Source: CAWJLE01 sp963843645
GTDB lineage: Bacteria; Chloroflexota; Anaerolineae; DAOTYC01
DNA: 64,000 nt
Direction: 5' to 3'
NCBI GenBank assembly: GCA_963843645.1
Contig: CAWJLE010000006.1
Coordinates: 1 to 64,000, forward strand
The position numbers were made by a program, and so were the translations under genes. Position 1 is the stretch's first letter, and the number at the start of each line of letters is the position of its first letter. Positions 12,199 to 20,853 of this stretch are shown here, piece after piece. The notes beneath the pieces were generated by a model. The model was not told the origin of the DNA, ran no database searches, and was given only the letters and a program-made list of their open reading frames with translations.

Positions 12199-12702
12199 CT
12201 ACCACCCCGAAACGAACCTCTGCCATCCTTCCTGTGAGTCCAGGTACCGGCTGAAGAAATACTCCTTGCTCGCTTCCGGTTCGCGCGGCTCGTGCAAGAG
12301 CTTCATGTTCGTCTCGCGCAGCGGCCGGCCGCCCTTGTGCCGGTTGCACGCCGGACAGGCGCTTACCAGGTTGTCCCAGCGGTGTTGGCCCCCGAGGTGC
12401 CGGGGGATGACGTGGTCCACAGTCAGATCGGCGGTGTGTTTGCCGCAATACTGGCAAATGTACCCGTCGCGCCGGAAGATCTCCTTCTTGCTCAACCGGA
12501 CCCGTGGTCGAGGCCGCTTTATGACGTAGTTCAGCCGGATGACGGATGGGCGCAACACAGTATGCGTTGGCGTCCGCACGTACCCGCGTCCGTTTTCGAC
12601 CACCTCCGCCTTTCCAACAATGACTAGAACGACCGCTCGCCGGGTGGCACAGACATTGATGGGCTCGTAGTTGGCGTTCAAAACCAGAACCGGTAGATTC
12701 AT
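12199..12702 (-). CDS. HNH endonuclease family protein
   Basis: 167 residues. An N-terminal region of the type common to bacterial HNH proteins (LNANYEPINV) precedes an HNH core with two zinc-binding CxxC pairs (CQYCG ... CPACN) and the DHVIPRHLGG catalytic motif around residues 95-130. The substrate is unknown. These stand-alone HNH proteins are widespread in Chloroflexota, Cyanobacteria and Actinobacteria. There is no adjacent methyltransferase, so a restriction role is not supported. A -35/-10 pair lies about 60 bp upstream of ATG 12702. Confidence 0.85.
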   Translation of the reverse strand: MNLPVLVLNANYEPINVCATRRAVVLVIVGKAEVVENGRGYVRTPTHTVLRPSVIRLNYVIKRPRPRVRLSKKEIFRRDGYICQYCGKHTADLTVDHVIPRHLGGQHRWDNLVSACPACNRHKGGRPLRETNMKLLHEPREPEASKEYFFSRYLDSQEGWQRFVSGW

Positions 12703-12767
12703 CAGGCTTTGTGCTCCGCTGGTTAAAGGACGATGATCGCTACTGATCTTGACGAAGAGTCAATGAG

Positions 12768-12795
12768 AGTATAACACCGAAGGCTCAAGCGTCAA
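12768..12795 (-). promoter_or_regulatory. Promoter for the HNH gene
   Basis: On the minus strand, TTGACG (12795-12790), 16 bp, TATACT (12773-12768). The predicted start gives a leader of roughly 60 nt before the HNH ATG. Confidence 0.5.
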
Positions 12796-12796
12796 A

Positions 12797-13555
12797 TTAC
12801 CGGGAGATGACCTCGCGCCCCATCTCGCGCAACCTCAGATAAACCGTGAGGTTGAAGTAGGCCATCAGCACACTGAGCAGCAGTCCGTGCCCCCCATCCT
12901 TGTACCCTTGCCAGGTGACGTATCGGCGCCAAAATTCGCGCAGCGGCTGCAGCAAGTAATTACGACTCTTAGGTCGTATACCTTGACCGAACATAATCTG
13001 AGCTTCGTAATTTGAATAGAGGCGTTGCTTGCGCACGAACTGATCTATATTCTGATAGTTGTAGTGGATCAGGGGCTGCTGCAAGTAACCCGCTTCGCCA
13101 TCAAGCACCGCAACTTCATGTACCCGACGGTCCGGGTCGTAGCGTGCGTGGTTCTTCTTCAACACTCGCAGCTGGTAGTCGGGCGACCACCCTGCGTGCC
13201 GGATCCATTTGCCGAAGATGTAGTTTTGCCGCGGGACCCACCAGCCGACCTCCGCTCGCGTATCGACTATCTCGCGCACTTCCTGAGCCAGGTCCGGCGT
13301 AGCGCGCTCGTCCGCATCGACAAAAAACAGCCAATCGGTCTGCACCAGGTCCAGACCAGCGTTACGTTGATCCGCATAGTCGCGGAAGGCGTGTTCTGCC
13401 ACTTTCGCCCCACTCTGACGGGCGATGCTCACGGTCTCGTCGGTGCTCAACGAGTCCAGGACCAGGCGTTCGTCGGCCCAGGTCAGGCTGGCCAGGCATT
13501 CGGCGATATTGCAAGCTTCGTTTTTCGTCAGGACCACGGCGGTGATGAGCGTCAT
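12797..13555 (-). CDS. Glycosyltransferase family 2 (WaaE/KdtX-like)
   Basis: A 252-residue GT2 enzyme with the N-terminal nucleotide-sugar binding strand (ITAVVLTKNEACNIAECLASL), a DxD-type metal site (FFVDADERATP, near residue 80) and a C-terminal amphipathic or membrane-associated region. This short form resembles WaaE-type glucosyltransferases. It begins 4 bp after the preceding GT2 gene, so the two are co-transcribed. Likely role: cell-surface glycan assembly; the acceptor cannot be read from sequence. Confidence 0.85.
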   Translation of the reverse strand: MTLITAVVLTKNEACNIAECLASLTWADERLVLDSLSTDETVSIARQSGAKVAEHAFRDYADQRNAGLDLVQTDWLFFVDADERATPDLAQEVREIVDTRAEVGWWVPRQNYIFGKWIRHAGWSPDYQLRVLKKNHARYDPDRRVHEVAVLDGEAGYLQQPLIHYNYQNIDQFVRKQRLYSNYEAQIMFGQGIRPKSRNYLLQPLREFWRRYVTWQGYKDGGHGLLLSVLMAYFNLTVYLRLREMGREVISR

Positions 13556-13559
13556 GGGG

Positions 13560-14507
13560 TCACAACTCCATGATGACGTGATGGGCGGCGATGAACCGCC
13601 TCAGTTGCTCACCGGTCATCTGCCGGCGCGCACGGGTGATGTCCCAGCGGGCCCCGACACTGACCAGCCGGCGCAGCGCCAAGCGAAACAGCGGCGGATA
13701 GTGCTTCTCGAACAAGCGGAAGCGACTGCGCCAGAGGGTGACGAACATGGCATCGCGAAATTGGCGTGTGCTCTGCCCGGCGTAATGGACGATCTGCGCC
13801 TTGGGTGCACAGGAAACTCTCCAATTGGCCCGCCGAAACCGCAGGCACCAATCGATCTCTTCACAGTACATGAAGAAGCCCTCATCCAACAGCCCGACTT
13901 GTTGAACGGCCTCGCGCCGGACCATCAGCGCCGCGCCGAGCGGGAAATCGATGTCGAACGGGTCTCCGGCAGCGTACAGGCTCCGAGGATACCGCCCGTT
14001 GAGCGTCGAATCGGTGAGCCGGTGGTTGATGGGGAAGAAGTCGAAAAAGACCTGCAGCAGGTCCGGGAAACGAAATGCCGAATGCTGAAAGCTGCCGTCC
14101 TGGTAGACCAGCGCCGCGCCGACAGCCCCTCTCTGCGGATGATCCATCAAGGCGCGGTACAAAACACCCAATGCATCACCCAGAATGAGCGTGTCGGGGT
14201 TGAGCAACAGGACCGCATCGGGTAGCTCGCGCGTGGCAGCCTCATCGATGGCTGCGAGTCCGTCGAACCCGAGGGCCTTCAGCGCCAGGTTGTTCGCCGC
14301 GGCGAACCCGACGTTTTCCGTATGAGCGAGGAGCTGAGCGTTAGGGAATTCCTCACGCACCAGGTCTGCGCTGCCGTCGGGCGAAGCATTGTCCACAACC
14401 CAGACCTCGCCGTCCAGACCAGATTCCTGCAAGCCACGGTAGACGGAGGCCAGGCAGCCCTTTAGAAGTGCGCGGGTGTTGTAGCTGACCACGATGACCG
14501 TAAGCAT
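13560..14507 (-). CDS. Glycosyltransferase family 2 (rhamnosyltransferase-like)
   Basis: The 315-residue protein starts with MLTVIVVSYNTRALLKGCL, the classic GT2 first strand; ATG 14507 is preferred over an in-frame TTG at 14522 that overlaps the upstream stop. Other features are VVDNASPDGS, NVGFAAANN, a DxD-like site (LLLNPDTLI), and the GAALMVRREA ... DEGFFMYCEEIDWCLR segment typical of WbbL-like rhamnosyltransferases. It is probably the second gene of a lipoprotein-GT2-GT2 operon, making surface polysaccharide. Confidence 0.87.
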   Translation of the reverse strand: MLTVIVVSYNTRALLKGCLASVYRGLQESGLDGEVWVVDNASPDGSADLVREEFPNAQLLAHTENVGFAAANNLALKALGFDGLAAIDEAATRELPDAVLLLNPDTLILGDALGVLYRALMDHPQRGAVGAALVYQDGSFQHSAFRFPDLLQVFFDFFPINHRLTDSTLNGRYPRSLYAAGDPFDIDFPLGAALMVRREAVQQVGLLDEGFFMYCEEIDWCLRFRRANWRVSCAPKAQIVHYAGQSTRQFRDAMFVTLWRSRFRLFEKHYPPLFRLALRRLVSVGARWDITRARRQMTGEQLRRFIAAHHVIMEL

Positions 14508-14518
14508 GGGGCCCGCTT

Positions 14519-15721
14519 TCAATAGTCGACGGTGATATCCACCACCTCGACGTAATCATTGACGACCTCGACCTGCTCGTGCACGAGGCCCAGCCAGTAC
14601 TTGGGCGCGACCTTGGACGGCTTATCGGTGATCTGGATGTGCCCTACGATGGTCACTCGTTGACCGGGCATCAAGTATTTCTGCCCGTCTATCGTTTTCA
14701 GTTCGTCATCGCGGCCGAGCTGCCAGCGGTACGGGTACTTGCGGCCTTCGGTATTGCCTTCGGAATCCGCTCCCAGGCGAAAAATCCCGGGCTCTTCGAA
14801 GAAGCCCATGGTGTTGTAGTTCTGATGCGAGTTGTAAGTCGTGCCGGGCTGGGGGCCTTTGGTGCGGATGGGTACCGGCCCGACGTTCTCCACCGTGCAC
14901 GTGAAAGTCAGCGTGCTGCCCAGCGGGACTACCACCGGCGACCACTCTGCGGCCCGATTCACGATCTCCGCCATGGGCACGCCGCCGCCGGTGATCGTCA
15001 GGGGCGTCGTTGCGCGCACGCGATTCCCGACCGGGTCCACCGCCTCGGCCACGATCGTGTACACTCCGTCCGGAGGGGGCTTCGCCCCGAGATCGACCCC
15101 GGCGTCGTAGTCGTGTTCGTGACTGCCCTTCACGCCCGGTTTGGTGATCTTCTCCGGCGGGATCGGGTACTGTGTCTTGCCGTCTGAGCTGACCAGATTC
15201 ACATATACGTTCGCGTCCTTGTTGATGTAGTAGCTGATGCTCACCCGGTCACTGATGCCGTCGCGGTTGGGCGTAAACGTGTTGGGGTAGACTTGCAGCT
15301 TCGTCAGCTGCAATGGAATCTGATCGCCGCCCGCGATGGTCATGGGCGCTTCCGCACGGGTGAGGCGATCGCCGGATTTCACGTCGACTGTGACTGTGTA
15401 CTGCCCGTCGGGGAGCAACTGGTTGTCCACCGCACCGCCGAACATGACGAAGTAGTCTCCCGGAACGCGACGCTCGCCCTGCCGAAAATAATGCTTTTGG
15501 CCGTCGGCGCCGACAAAGTACAGATCGATGTCCGCGCCCTGGGACACAGTGTACGAAATCCGGGTGATGTCGTCAGTGCCGTCCGCATTCGGGGAAAACG
15601 TCGATGGGTCTACTTTCAGGTTAGACACCGCCGGCCTCAAATTGCAGCCAGCCAGGAGCCCAAGTCCGCAGATGCCCAACACAGCCAGCGCGGCGAGAAC
15701 GTGCGTTCGTCTAAAGGACAA
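14519..15721 (-). CDS. Lipoprotein with repeated FlgD-like Ig domains
   Basis: 400 residues. The start is taken at TTG 15721 because GGGAGG lies nine bases upstream and this gives a compact lipoprotein signal (SFRRTHVLAALAVLGICGLGLLAGC, shown only as the class-II lipobox LLAGC); the frame remains open to a GTG at 15781. The mature protein has two tandem FlgD/Ig-like domains, each opened by an SPN-x-DG or TPN-x-DG motif (FSPNADGTDD, FTPNRDGISD), then a third beta domain of about 140 residues. Probably a surface-anchored structural protein. Its stop overlaps the region just before the GT2 gene, so they form an operon. Confidence 0.75.
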   Translation of the reverse strand: MSFRRTHVLAALAVLGICGLGLLAGCNLRPAVSNLKVDPSTFSPNADGTDDITRISYTVSQGADIDLYFVGADGQKHYFRQGERRVPGDYFVMFGGAVDNQLLPDGQYTVTVDVKSGDRLTRAEAPMTIAGGDQIPLQLTKLQVYPNTFTPNRDGISDRVSISYYINKDANVYVNLVSSDGKTQYPIPPEKITKPGVKGSHEHDYDAGVDLGAKPPPDGVYTIVAEAVDPVGNRVRATTPLTITGGGVPMAEIVNRAAEWSPVVVPLGSTLTFTCTVENVGPVPIRTKGPQPGTTYNSHQNYNTMGFFEEPGIFRLGADSEGNTEGRKYPYRWQLGRDDELKTIDGQKYLMPGQRVTIVGHIQITDKPSKVAPKYWLGLVHEQVEVVNDYVEVVDITVDY

Positions 15722-15759
15722 TCGAGGATACCTCCCATGCGATTCAAGCGGCAACTCGG

Positions 15760-15788
15760 AGTGTACCAAAATCGATACCACAGGTCAA
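15760..15788 (-). promoter_or_regulatory. Promoter of the lipoprotein-GT2 operon
   Basis: Minus strand TTGACC (15788-15783), 17 bp, TACACT (15765-15760). The predicted transcript starts near 15753, leaving a ~30 nt leader that contains the GGGAGG site used by the TTG start, which supports that start choice. Confidence 0.55.
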
Positions 15789-15810
15789 ATCGCACCTGGC
15801 AGCATGTCTT

Positions 15811-15839
15811 TTGACAATGCCGTACGACTCTGATATAAT
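15811..15839 (+). promoter_or_regulatory. Consensus promoter TTGACA-N17-TATAAT
   Basis: TTGACA at 15811-15816, exactly 17 bp, TATAAT at 15834-15839, with an additional TG extended -10. It is one of the strongest sigma-70-type promoters in the window and drives the small membrane protein at 15916 with a ~70 nt leader. It is divergent from the lipoprotein promoter. Confidence 0.8.
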
Positions 15840-15915
15840 TTCTGTTCATTAGGAACATTTCATTGGGAACAAATTCATAACCCTTCAGACCGAGGGGGAG
15901 GGAAGAGGTCAGTTT

Positions 15916-16290
15916 ATGGACAATCGCCGGGGTAGCAGTCTCATCAAGTGGGTGGCCATCGGGCAATTCATTCCCATGTTTCTGTATCCATACGAATCAC
16001 TGCAATCCATGAGCCCTGTCCTTCTCATTCTTGGGCTGGCTTTCTTCGCCTTTCTCGGCTATTACGTGTGGGCTCGCCGCGCCTGGGCCAAGACGCTGAC
16101 GATCTTCTTGCAGGGCTTCAACATCATTGCCCGCATCATGCTGACGCTCTCGAACGCGACCGACCCACTCAAGTCGGGAGGCGCGGTGCATTGGACGTTT
16201 ATCGTCACCTCGCTGGTGGCGATGGTCCTGTCCGGCCTGATTCTGTACCGATTCGACGCACCGGACATCGAGGTGGCGTTCACCGGTTGA
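15916..16290 (+). CDS. Small integral membrane protein of unknown function
   Basis: 124 residues with about four hydrophobic segments (VAIGQFIPMFLY, SPVLLILGLAFFAFLGYYV, TIFLQGFNIIARIMLTL, FIVTSLVAMVLSGLILYRF) and a charged N-terminus. I do not recognise the family. A purine-rich GAAGAGGT site precedes ATG 15916. It has its own strong promoter and a rho-independent terminator right after it, so it is a single-gene unit and likely abundant. Confidence 0.7.
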   Translation: MDNRRGSSLIKWVAIGQFIPMFLYPYESLQSMSPVLLILGLAFFAFLGYYVWARRAWAKTLTIFLQGFNIIARIMLTLSNATDPLKSGGAVHWTFIVTSLVAMVLSGLILYRFDAPDIEVAFTG

Positions 16291-16318
16291 GTTGATGCGC
16301 ACAACCATCGGTTAGAAT

Positions 16319-16354
16319 GAGCCTTCACGGTGATGCGTGAGGGCTCTTGTTTTT
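16319..16354 (+). terminator. Rho-independent terminator
   Basis: An 11-bp stem (16319-16329 with 16336-16346, one G-U pair) and the T-rich tail TTGTTTTT. It ends the small membrane-protein transcript and lies just upstream of the permease gene. Confidence 0.75.
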
Positions 16355-16376
16355 GGTGGATCATGAGGGGTGCACC

Positions 16377-18776
16377 GTGCTCAATCCTCGTTGGTACAAA
16401 GTCCTCCGTGATCTGTGGGGCGCCAAAGCGCGCACCGCGCTCGTGGTATTGTCGATTGCCGTCGGAGTATTTGCGCTCGGCACGATTGCGAGCGCTCGCG
16501 TCATTCTGACCCGCGATCTGAGCGACGGCTACCAGTCAGTGAACCCGTCCAATGCCATGGTGCTGACGGACGCGTTCGATGACGACCTGGTCCAGACCGT
16601 CCGCAGCATGCGTGACGTGAAAGACGCCGAGGGGCGCCGGAATTTCACTGTCCGCGTTGAGGTTGGCCCTGACCAGTGGAAGAACCTCCAGTTGGTGGCT
16701 ATCGGCGATTTTGATGATATGCGCATGGACATGATCCGTCCGCAAGGCAACGGCGCCTGGCCTCCTCCCGAGCACGAGCTGTCGGTGGAGCGGGCCTCGC
16801 TCGCCTTCATCAACGGCACGGTCGGCGCGACGATTCGCATCGAGCTGACCGATGGCAAGAAGCGGGACATGCGCGTTGCCGGCCTGGCGCACGACGTCAA
16901 CCAGATGCCGGCAGCGTTCTCCAACGTGGGCTATGGTTACATTACGCTCGACACTCTGGAGTGGCTAGGCGAGCCGCGACAGTTCGATCAGCTCAATATC
17001 CTGGTCAAGGGCGATGCCACGGACAAGCAGCACAACCAGGAGGTGGCTGGTAAGGTCCGCGACAAGATCGAGAAGAGCGGCCGCAACGTGTTCTGGGTTC
17101 AGGTACCTGAGCCGGGTAAGCACCCGGTCGGTCAGATCGTGCAGGCCCTCATTTTTCTGATGGGCGCGCTCGGCGGGCTTTCCCTGGTGCTGAGTGGCTT
17201 TCTCGTCGTGAATACCGTGTCGGCGCTGCTCATGCAGCAAGTGCGTCAGATCGGCATCATGAAGTCCATTGGCGCGCAGCGCGACCAGATCGTCGGCATG
17301 TATCTGGTGATGTTTCTGATTTTTGGCGGTCTGTCGCTGTTGATCGCTGTGCCGCTCGGCGCTCTCGGTTCGTGGGCGCTAACCAACTTCATGGCAAATC
17401 TGGTCAATTTCGACATCACCAGCCATGCTATTCCGCCCTCGGTCATTGCCATGGAGATCGGCGTCGGTCTGATCGTGCCCGTGCTGTCTGCGATCGTGCC
17501 CGTAATGGCCAGCACACGCGTCACCGTGCGCGAGGCGTTAGATCAGTACGGTCTGGCTCAAAACCGCGTCCGCCAGGGGTGGGTCGACCGACTTCTGTCC
17601 GGCTCGATCCTGCTGTGGGGACACGTGTCGCGCCCGCTGCTGCTGTCTTTGCGCAATACCTTTCGCCGTAAGAACCGCCTGGCGCTGACTCTGCTCACGT
17701 TGACTTTGGGTGGGGCCATCTTCATTGCCATCTTCAGCGTGAGGGACTCGACGTTTCTCACCCTGGATGATGCTCTACAATACTGGAAATACGACGTTGG
17801 CGTCAACTTTCAGCGCTCATATCGCGCGGGGCAGATCGAAACGGAGGCTCTGGCCATCCCCGGTGTGGTCAAGGCGGAAGCCTGGGGCTTTTCCGGCGCG
17901 CGCCGCCTGCGAGCCGATGACAGCGAGAGTAAGAACCTCGTCCTGATCGCGCCCCCAGCTCAGACCCAGATGCTCCAACCGGTCGTCCTGCAAGGCCGCT
18001 GGCTCATGCCCGACGATGAGAACGCATTGGTGATCAACACCGACTTGCTGAAAGAAGAAGGCGACATCAGGATCGGTGATACGCTGCGCCTCAAGATTGA
18101 AGGACGCAAGTCGACCTGGCAGGTCGTCGGTTTGGTGAAAGGGCTAATGGCCGGTCCGTTCGCCTATGCCAACTACCCATACTTCTCCATGGCGACGCGC
18201 GATGCCGGGCGGGCGGCCAGCGTCCAGGTTCAGATTCAACCCAATGATTTGGACAGCCAGATTCGTGTGGCAAAGGCTCTGGAGGAGCACTACAAGTCGA
18301 TCGGGATGCGGGTCACGTCCGTGGACAAGATCGCGGAGCTGCGGTCCATGGTGCAGTCGCAATTCAACATTATCATCGTCCTGCTGCTGGTCATGGCCGT
18401 ATTGATTGGAGTCGTCGGCGGCCTGGGGCTGATGGGCACGATGAGTATCAACGTACTGGAGCGAACGCGTGAGATCGGCGTGATGCGGGCGATCGGCGCG
18501 TCGGATGGCGCCATCTTCAGGATCGTCCTGACGGAAGGAGTGCTCATCGGGCTGATGAGCTGGGCCATCGGTACGCTCATCGCGCTGCCGCTCAGCCAGT
18601 TTCTCAGCGACGCCGTGGGCAGGCTCCTGCTCCAGACTCCCCTTAACTATAGTTTTTCCTCCGGGGGCGCAGCCATGTGGTTCGCCATCGTGGCCGTCGT
18701 CGCCGCTGTGGCGAGCTTCCTGCCGGCCCGCTCCGCCTCGCGGCTCACCGTGCGCGAGGTGCTGGCATACGAGTGA
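16377..18776 (+). CDS. ABC transporter permease, MacB/FtsX superfamily (two FtsX domains)
   Basis: 799 residues from GTG 16377, which follows GAGGGG; the longer frame to 16347 overlaps a terminator hairpin. Topology is that of large FtsX-type permeases: TM1 (ALVVLSIAVGVFALGTIASA), an extracellular domain, three TMs (~260-390), a second TM and extracellular domain (~435-640), then three C-terminal TMs ending ARSASRLTVREVLAYE. Both halves carry the LMQQVRQIGIMKSIGA / LERTREIGVMRAIGA motif of FtsX domains. Such permeases export lipoproteins, lipids or peptides or transmit force with a partner ATPase. No ATPase gene is adjacent here, so the partner must be elsewhere. Confidence 0.9.
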   Translation: MLNPRWYKVLRDLWGAKARTALVVLSIAVGVFALGTIASARVILTRDLSDGYQSVNPSNAMVLTDAFDDDLVQTVRSMRDVKDAEGRRNFTVRVEVGPDQWKNLQLVAIGDFDDMRMDMIRPQGNGAWPPPEHELSVERASLAFINGTVGATIRIELTDGKKRDMRVAGLAHDVNQMPAAFSNVGYGYITLDTLEWLGEPRQFDQLNILVKGDATDKQHNQEVAGKVRDKIEKSGRNVFWVQVPEPGKHPVGQIVQALIFLMGALGGLSLVLSGFLVVNTVSALLMQQVRQIGIMKSIGAQRDQIVGMYLVMFLIFGGLSLLIAVPLGALGSWALTNFMANLVNFDITSHAIPPSVIAMEIGVGLIVPVLSAIVPVMASTRVTVREALDQYGLAQNRVRQGWVDRLLSGSILLWGHVSRPLLLSLRNTFRRKNRLALTLLTLTLGGAIFIAIFSVRDSTFLTLDDALQYWKYDVGVNFQRSYRAGQIETEALAIPGVVKAEAWGFSGARRLRADDSESKNLVLIAPPAQTQMLQPVVLQGRWLMPDDENALVINTDLLKEEGDIRIGDTLRLKIEGRKSTWQVVGLVKGLMAGPFAYANYPYFSMATRDAGRAASVQVQIQPNDLDSQIRVAKALEEHYKSIGMRVTSVDKIAELRSMVQSQFNIIIVLLLVMAVLIGVVGGLGLMGTMSINVLERTREIGVMRAIGASDGAIFRIVLTEGVLIGLMSWAIGTLIALPLSQFLSDAVGRLLLQTPLNYSFSSGGAAMWFAIVAVVAAVASFLPARSASRLTVREVLAYE

Positions 18777-18782
18777 CGAGCC

Positions 18783-19457
18783 TCAGACGCCTGCCCTGGC
18801 GAGTTTGAGGGCATAATGCCTCCGGGCCTTGGCCCGGTTGCCGCAGCCTTCCATGCTGCACCATCGGCGGTTTCCTTTCCGGCTCGTGTCCAGGAACAGC
18901 CAGCCGCAGTTGCTGCCCGGGCACTGTCGCACCCGATGCAACTCGGGCGAAGTCAGCAACTCGACTGCTGATCGGGCGATGGGCCACCAGACACCGTCCA
19001 TGACGCCGGCGCTCCCCATCCAGCCCCAGGAGAAGCCGTCTCCCTCCGGCGCGATCCGGGAGTGAGCCAACGCCTCAGACCACGCGGCGTTGATCACGTC
19101 CAGGTCGGTTGGTTCCGGCGCGGCGCCCGCAGCCACTGCCGCGAGTACGCGATACAGCGCCTCGCGAAAGTCGATGGCCCGCCGAAACGCATGCTCTGCG
19201 GCCAGAGGTTCCAGCGCCGCCAGCTGTTCCATCTCCCTCGCAGTTCCTGCAGCCACTACTCCTGCAAGTTCCGCCCAGCGCGCCAACTCCACGTAGTCCG
19301 TGAGGTAGTCCCACGGTCGACCACCAACGCGTGGCTGGATCGTGTTTACAAAATCCAGGCACAACCGTCTCCCCAACAACTTGAGTTCCGTCAGCCTCCC
19401 AGGAGGTTTGTCGTCTGTCGGTTTTTCGCCGCCAGGAGGCTCATGCTCAGTCTCCAT
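18783..19457 (-). CDS. CGNR zinc-finger (ABATE-domain) transcriptional regulator
   Basis: 224 residues. An N-terminal ABATE domain (LCLDFVNTIQPRVGGRPWDYL ... FREALYRVLAA) precedes a C-terminal CGNR zinc finger (QCPGSNCGWLFLDTSRKGNRRWCSMEGCGNRAKARRHYA), which contains the CxxxxC-x(n)-CxxxxCGNR signature. These proteins are presumed stress- or antibiotic-responsive DNA-binding regulators. It is divergent from an EamA exporter across a 190-bp gap containing overlapping promoters and an inverted repeat, a typical regulator-exporter pair. Confidence 0.9.
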   Translation of the reverse strand: METEHEPPGGEKPTDDKPPGRLTELKLLGRRLCLDFVNTIQPRVGGRPWDYLTDYVELARWAELAGVVAAGTAREMEQLAALEPLAAEHAFRRAIDFREALYRVLAAVAAGAAPEPTDLDVINAAWSEALAHSRIAPEGDGFSWGWMGSAGVMDGVWWPIARSAVELLTSPELHRVRQCPGSNCGWLFLDTSRKGNRRWCSMEGCGNRAKARRHYALKLARAGV

Positions 19458-19492
19458 CCTATATGCCTCCGATTCAAACCAGTGTTATCAGG

Positions 19493-19521
19493 TTTACAGG
19501 TTAGAATTGATGTGCTATAAT
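19493..19521 (+). promoter_or_regulatory. Promoter toward the EamA exporter
   Basis: TTTACA (19493-19498), 17 bp, TATAAT (19516-19521). A second -10-like TATAAT is present on the minus strand at 19535-19530 with TTGCAT 16 bp upstream, which could drive the CGNR gene. The two promoters overlap head to head. Confidence 0.65.
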
Positions 19522-19552
19522 CTAACCGAATTATAACACTTCACTGGTTAGA
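19499..19552. promoter_or_regulatory. Candidate operator: GGTTAGA inverted repeat plus third half-site
   Basis: GGTTAGA at 19499-19505 and its complement TCTAACC at 19521-19527 form a dyad with half-sites 22 bp apart (two helical turns), and a third GGTTAGA is at 19546-19552. The dyad covers the spacer and -10 of the exporter promoter, so a bound protein would block it. The CGNR regulator encoded alongside is the obvious candidate; this is inference. Confidence 0.5.
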
Positions 19553-19645
19553 TGCAAGTCTCTTTGCCATGTTGCCACGGAAGGGGGGAGGGAACGCTGT
19601 TGTGGGGTAATCAATCGTATCTCGAAGTCTTCGACAGCCCTGGGT

Positions 19646-20650
19646 GTGATCTATCTTCTGGCCGCCACGATCGTATGGGCTCTGGCCTTTTTGGTGCCGA
19701 TGGCCCTGGATTCTTTTGGGCCGGTCGAGATTACGCTGGGGCGCTATCTGTCTTACGGTCTCGTATCGCTGGTTCTTCTGATCTCCGCCGGACGCGAGCT
19801 CTGGAGCGCTCTTGATCGGCGGACGTGGCTGACGGCCGTGGTTTTTAGCTTGACCGGAAACATCGGCTATTATTTCTTTCTGATCATGGGGCTCAAGTAC
19901 GTGGGTGCATCGGTGACAACCTTGATCGTCGGCACGCTTCCGATTACGGTTGCACTGTACGGTAATTGGCGCAGGCGCGAATACCCGTTCCGCTTGCTGC
20001 TCGTGCCGGTTGGGCTCATCCTGTTGGGGCTGCTGGTGTTCAACGTGGAGGAGATCGGTTGGCCGCCCGGTCAAGGCAGCGGACCGCTGACGGGGCAGTT
20101 CGTGGGAATCGGCTGCAGCGTGGTCGCACTCGTAATGTGGACCTGGTTTGGCGTGGTCAACGCCGGCTTCCTCAAGGCTCATCCGGAGATCTCAGCGTCG
20201 ACCTGGTCGAGCCTGCTGGGCGTGGGCACGCTGGTCTGGGCGCTGGCCGCGTTGCCCATCGTCGCGTTGGTTGACGGGAACGTGGCGAGTGTCGCGGCCG
20301 CAGCGAGCCCACTGGAACCGACACCTGCCGGGACCTCGATCTGGCCGCTGGCTTTGGGCAGCGTCGTCCTGGGAGTCGCCGTCTCGTGGGGCGGGTCCGT
20401 TTTGTGGAATCGGGCATCCGCCCTCCTGCCCGTGGCGCTGGCGGGCCAGCTGATGGTTTTCGAGACGGTCTTCGGCCTGGCAGCGATCTACGCTTTCGTG
20501 GGCGGGCGGCCGAGCATGGTGGAAGTCCTGAGTATCGTCATCATCCTGATCGGCGTATTGCTAGGCATCCGCAGCACGCAGCGCGCCGTAACGGGCGTCG
20601 GGCAACCTGGCGTGCTTCCGGTCGAGCGGGCCGCGCTCAGCGAGCCGTGA
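19646..20650 (+). CDS. EamA/DMT-family membrane transporter
   Basis: About 334 residues with ten hydrophobic segments and two EamA repeats (IYLLAATIVWALAFLVPMAL ... ; STWSSLLGVGTLVWALAALP ...). DMT permeases export metabolites or drugs. GTG 19646 is the first standard start, but the frame is open upstream (SKSSTALG) without an ATG and the nearest GGAGG lies ~55 bp upstream, so the true N-terminus is uncertain or hidden by a small indel. Divergent from the CGNR regulator. Confidence 0.85.
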   Translation: MIYLLAATIVWALAFLVPMALDSFGPVEITLGRYLSYGLVSLVLLISAGRELWSALDRRTWLTAVVFSLTGNIGYYFFLIMGLKYVGASVTTLIVGTLPITVALYGNWRRREYPFRLLLVPVGLILLGLLVFNVEEIGWPPGQGSGPLTGQFVGIGCSVVALVMWTWFGVVNAGFLKAHPEISASTWSSLLGVGTLVWALAALPIVALVDGNVASVAAAASPLEPTPAGTSIWPLALGSVVLGVAVSWGGSVLWNRASALLPVALAGQLMVFETVFGLAAIYAFVGGRPSMVEVLSIVIILIGVLLGIRSTQRAVTGVGQPGVLPVERAALSEP

Positions 20651-20684
20651 GCGGCGGGCGGCTGTCAGCACCAGTGCGAGACGA

Positions 20685-20730
20685 GAGAGGGCCACGCCGG
20701 AACACCGGCGTAGCCCTCTCGGCTCTCGTT
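20685..20730 (+). terminator. Strong hairpin after EamA gene
   Basis: Stem of about 15 bp (20685-20700 with 20705-20720, one bulge) and a 4-nt loop, followed by CTCGTTTAG. It terminates the EamA transcript. Confidence 0.6.
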
Positions 20731-20810
20731 TAGAAAGCCTCTTGAGGCCCGGACGTCGCGACAGGCGAGCGCCGGCCCCTCTTGGTAATCTTGCTGTCTG
20801 GCTCCGCGCA

Positions 20811-20848
20811 CAGCCCCGGTCACACGCGTGACGCGGGGCTGCTGTGTG
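20811..20848. repeat. Long imperfect inverted repeat
   Basis: A nested hairpin: outer arms CACAGCCCCG / CGGGGCTGCTGTG (one bulge) and inner arms GTCAC / GTGAC. It lies between the convergent EamA and FMN-reductase genes and lacks a T-tract on either strand. It may be a 3'-end structure of the reductase transcript. Confidence 0.45.
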
Positions 20849-20853
20849 GGTTC

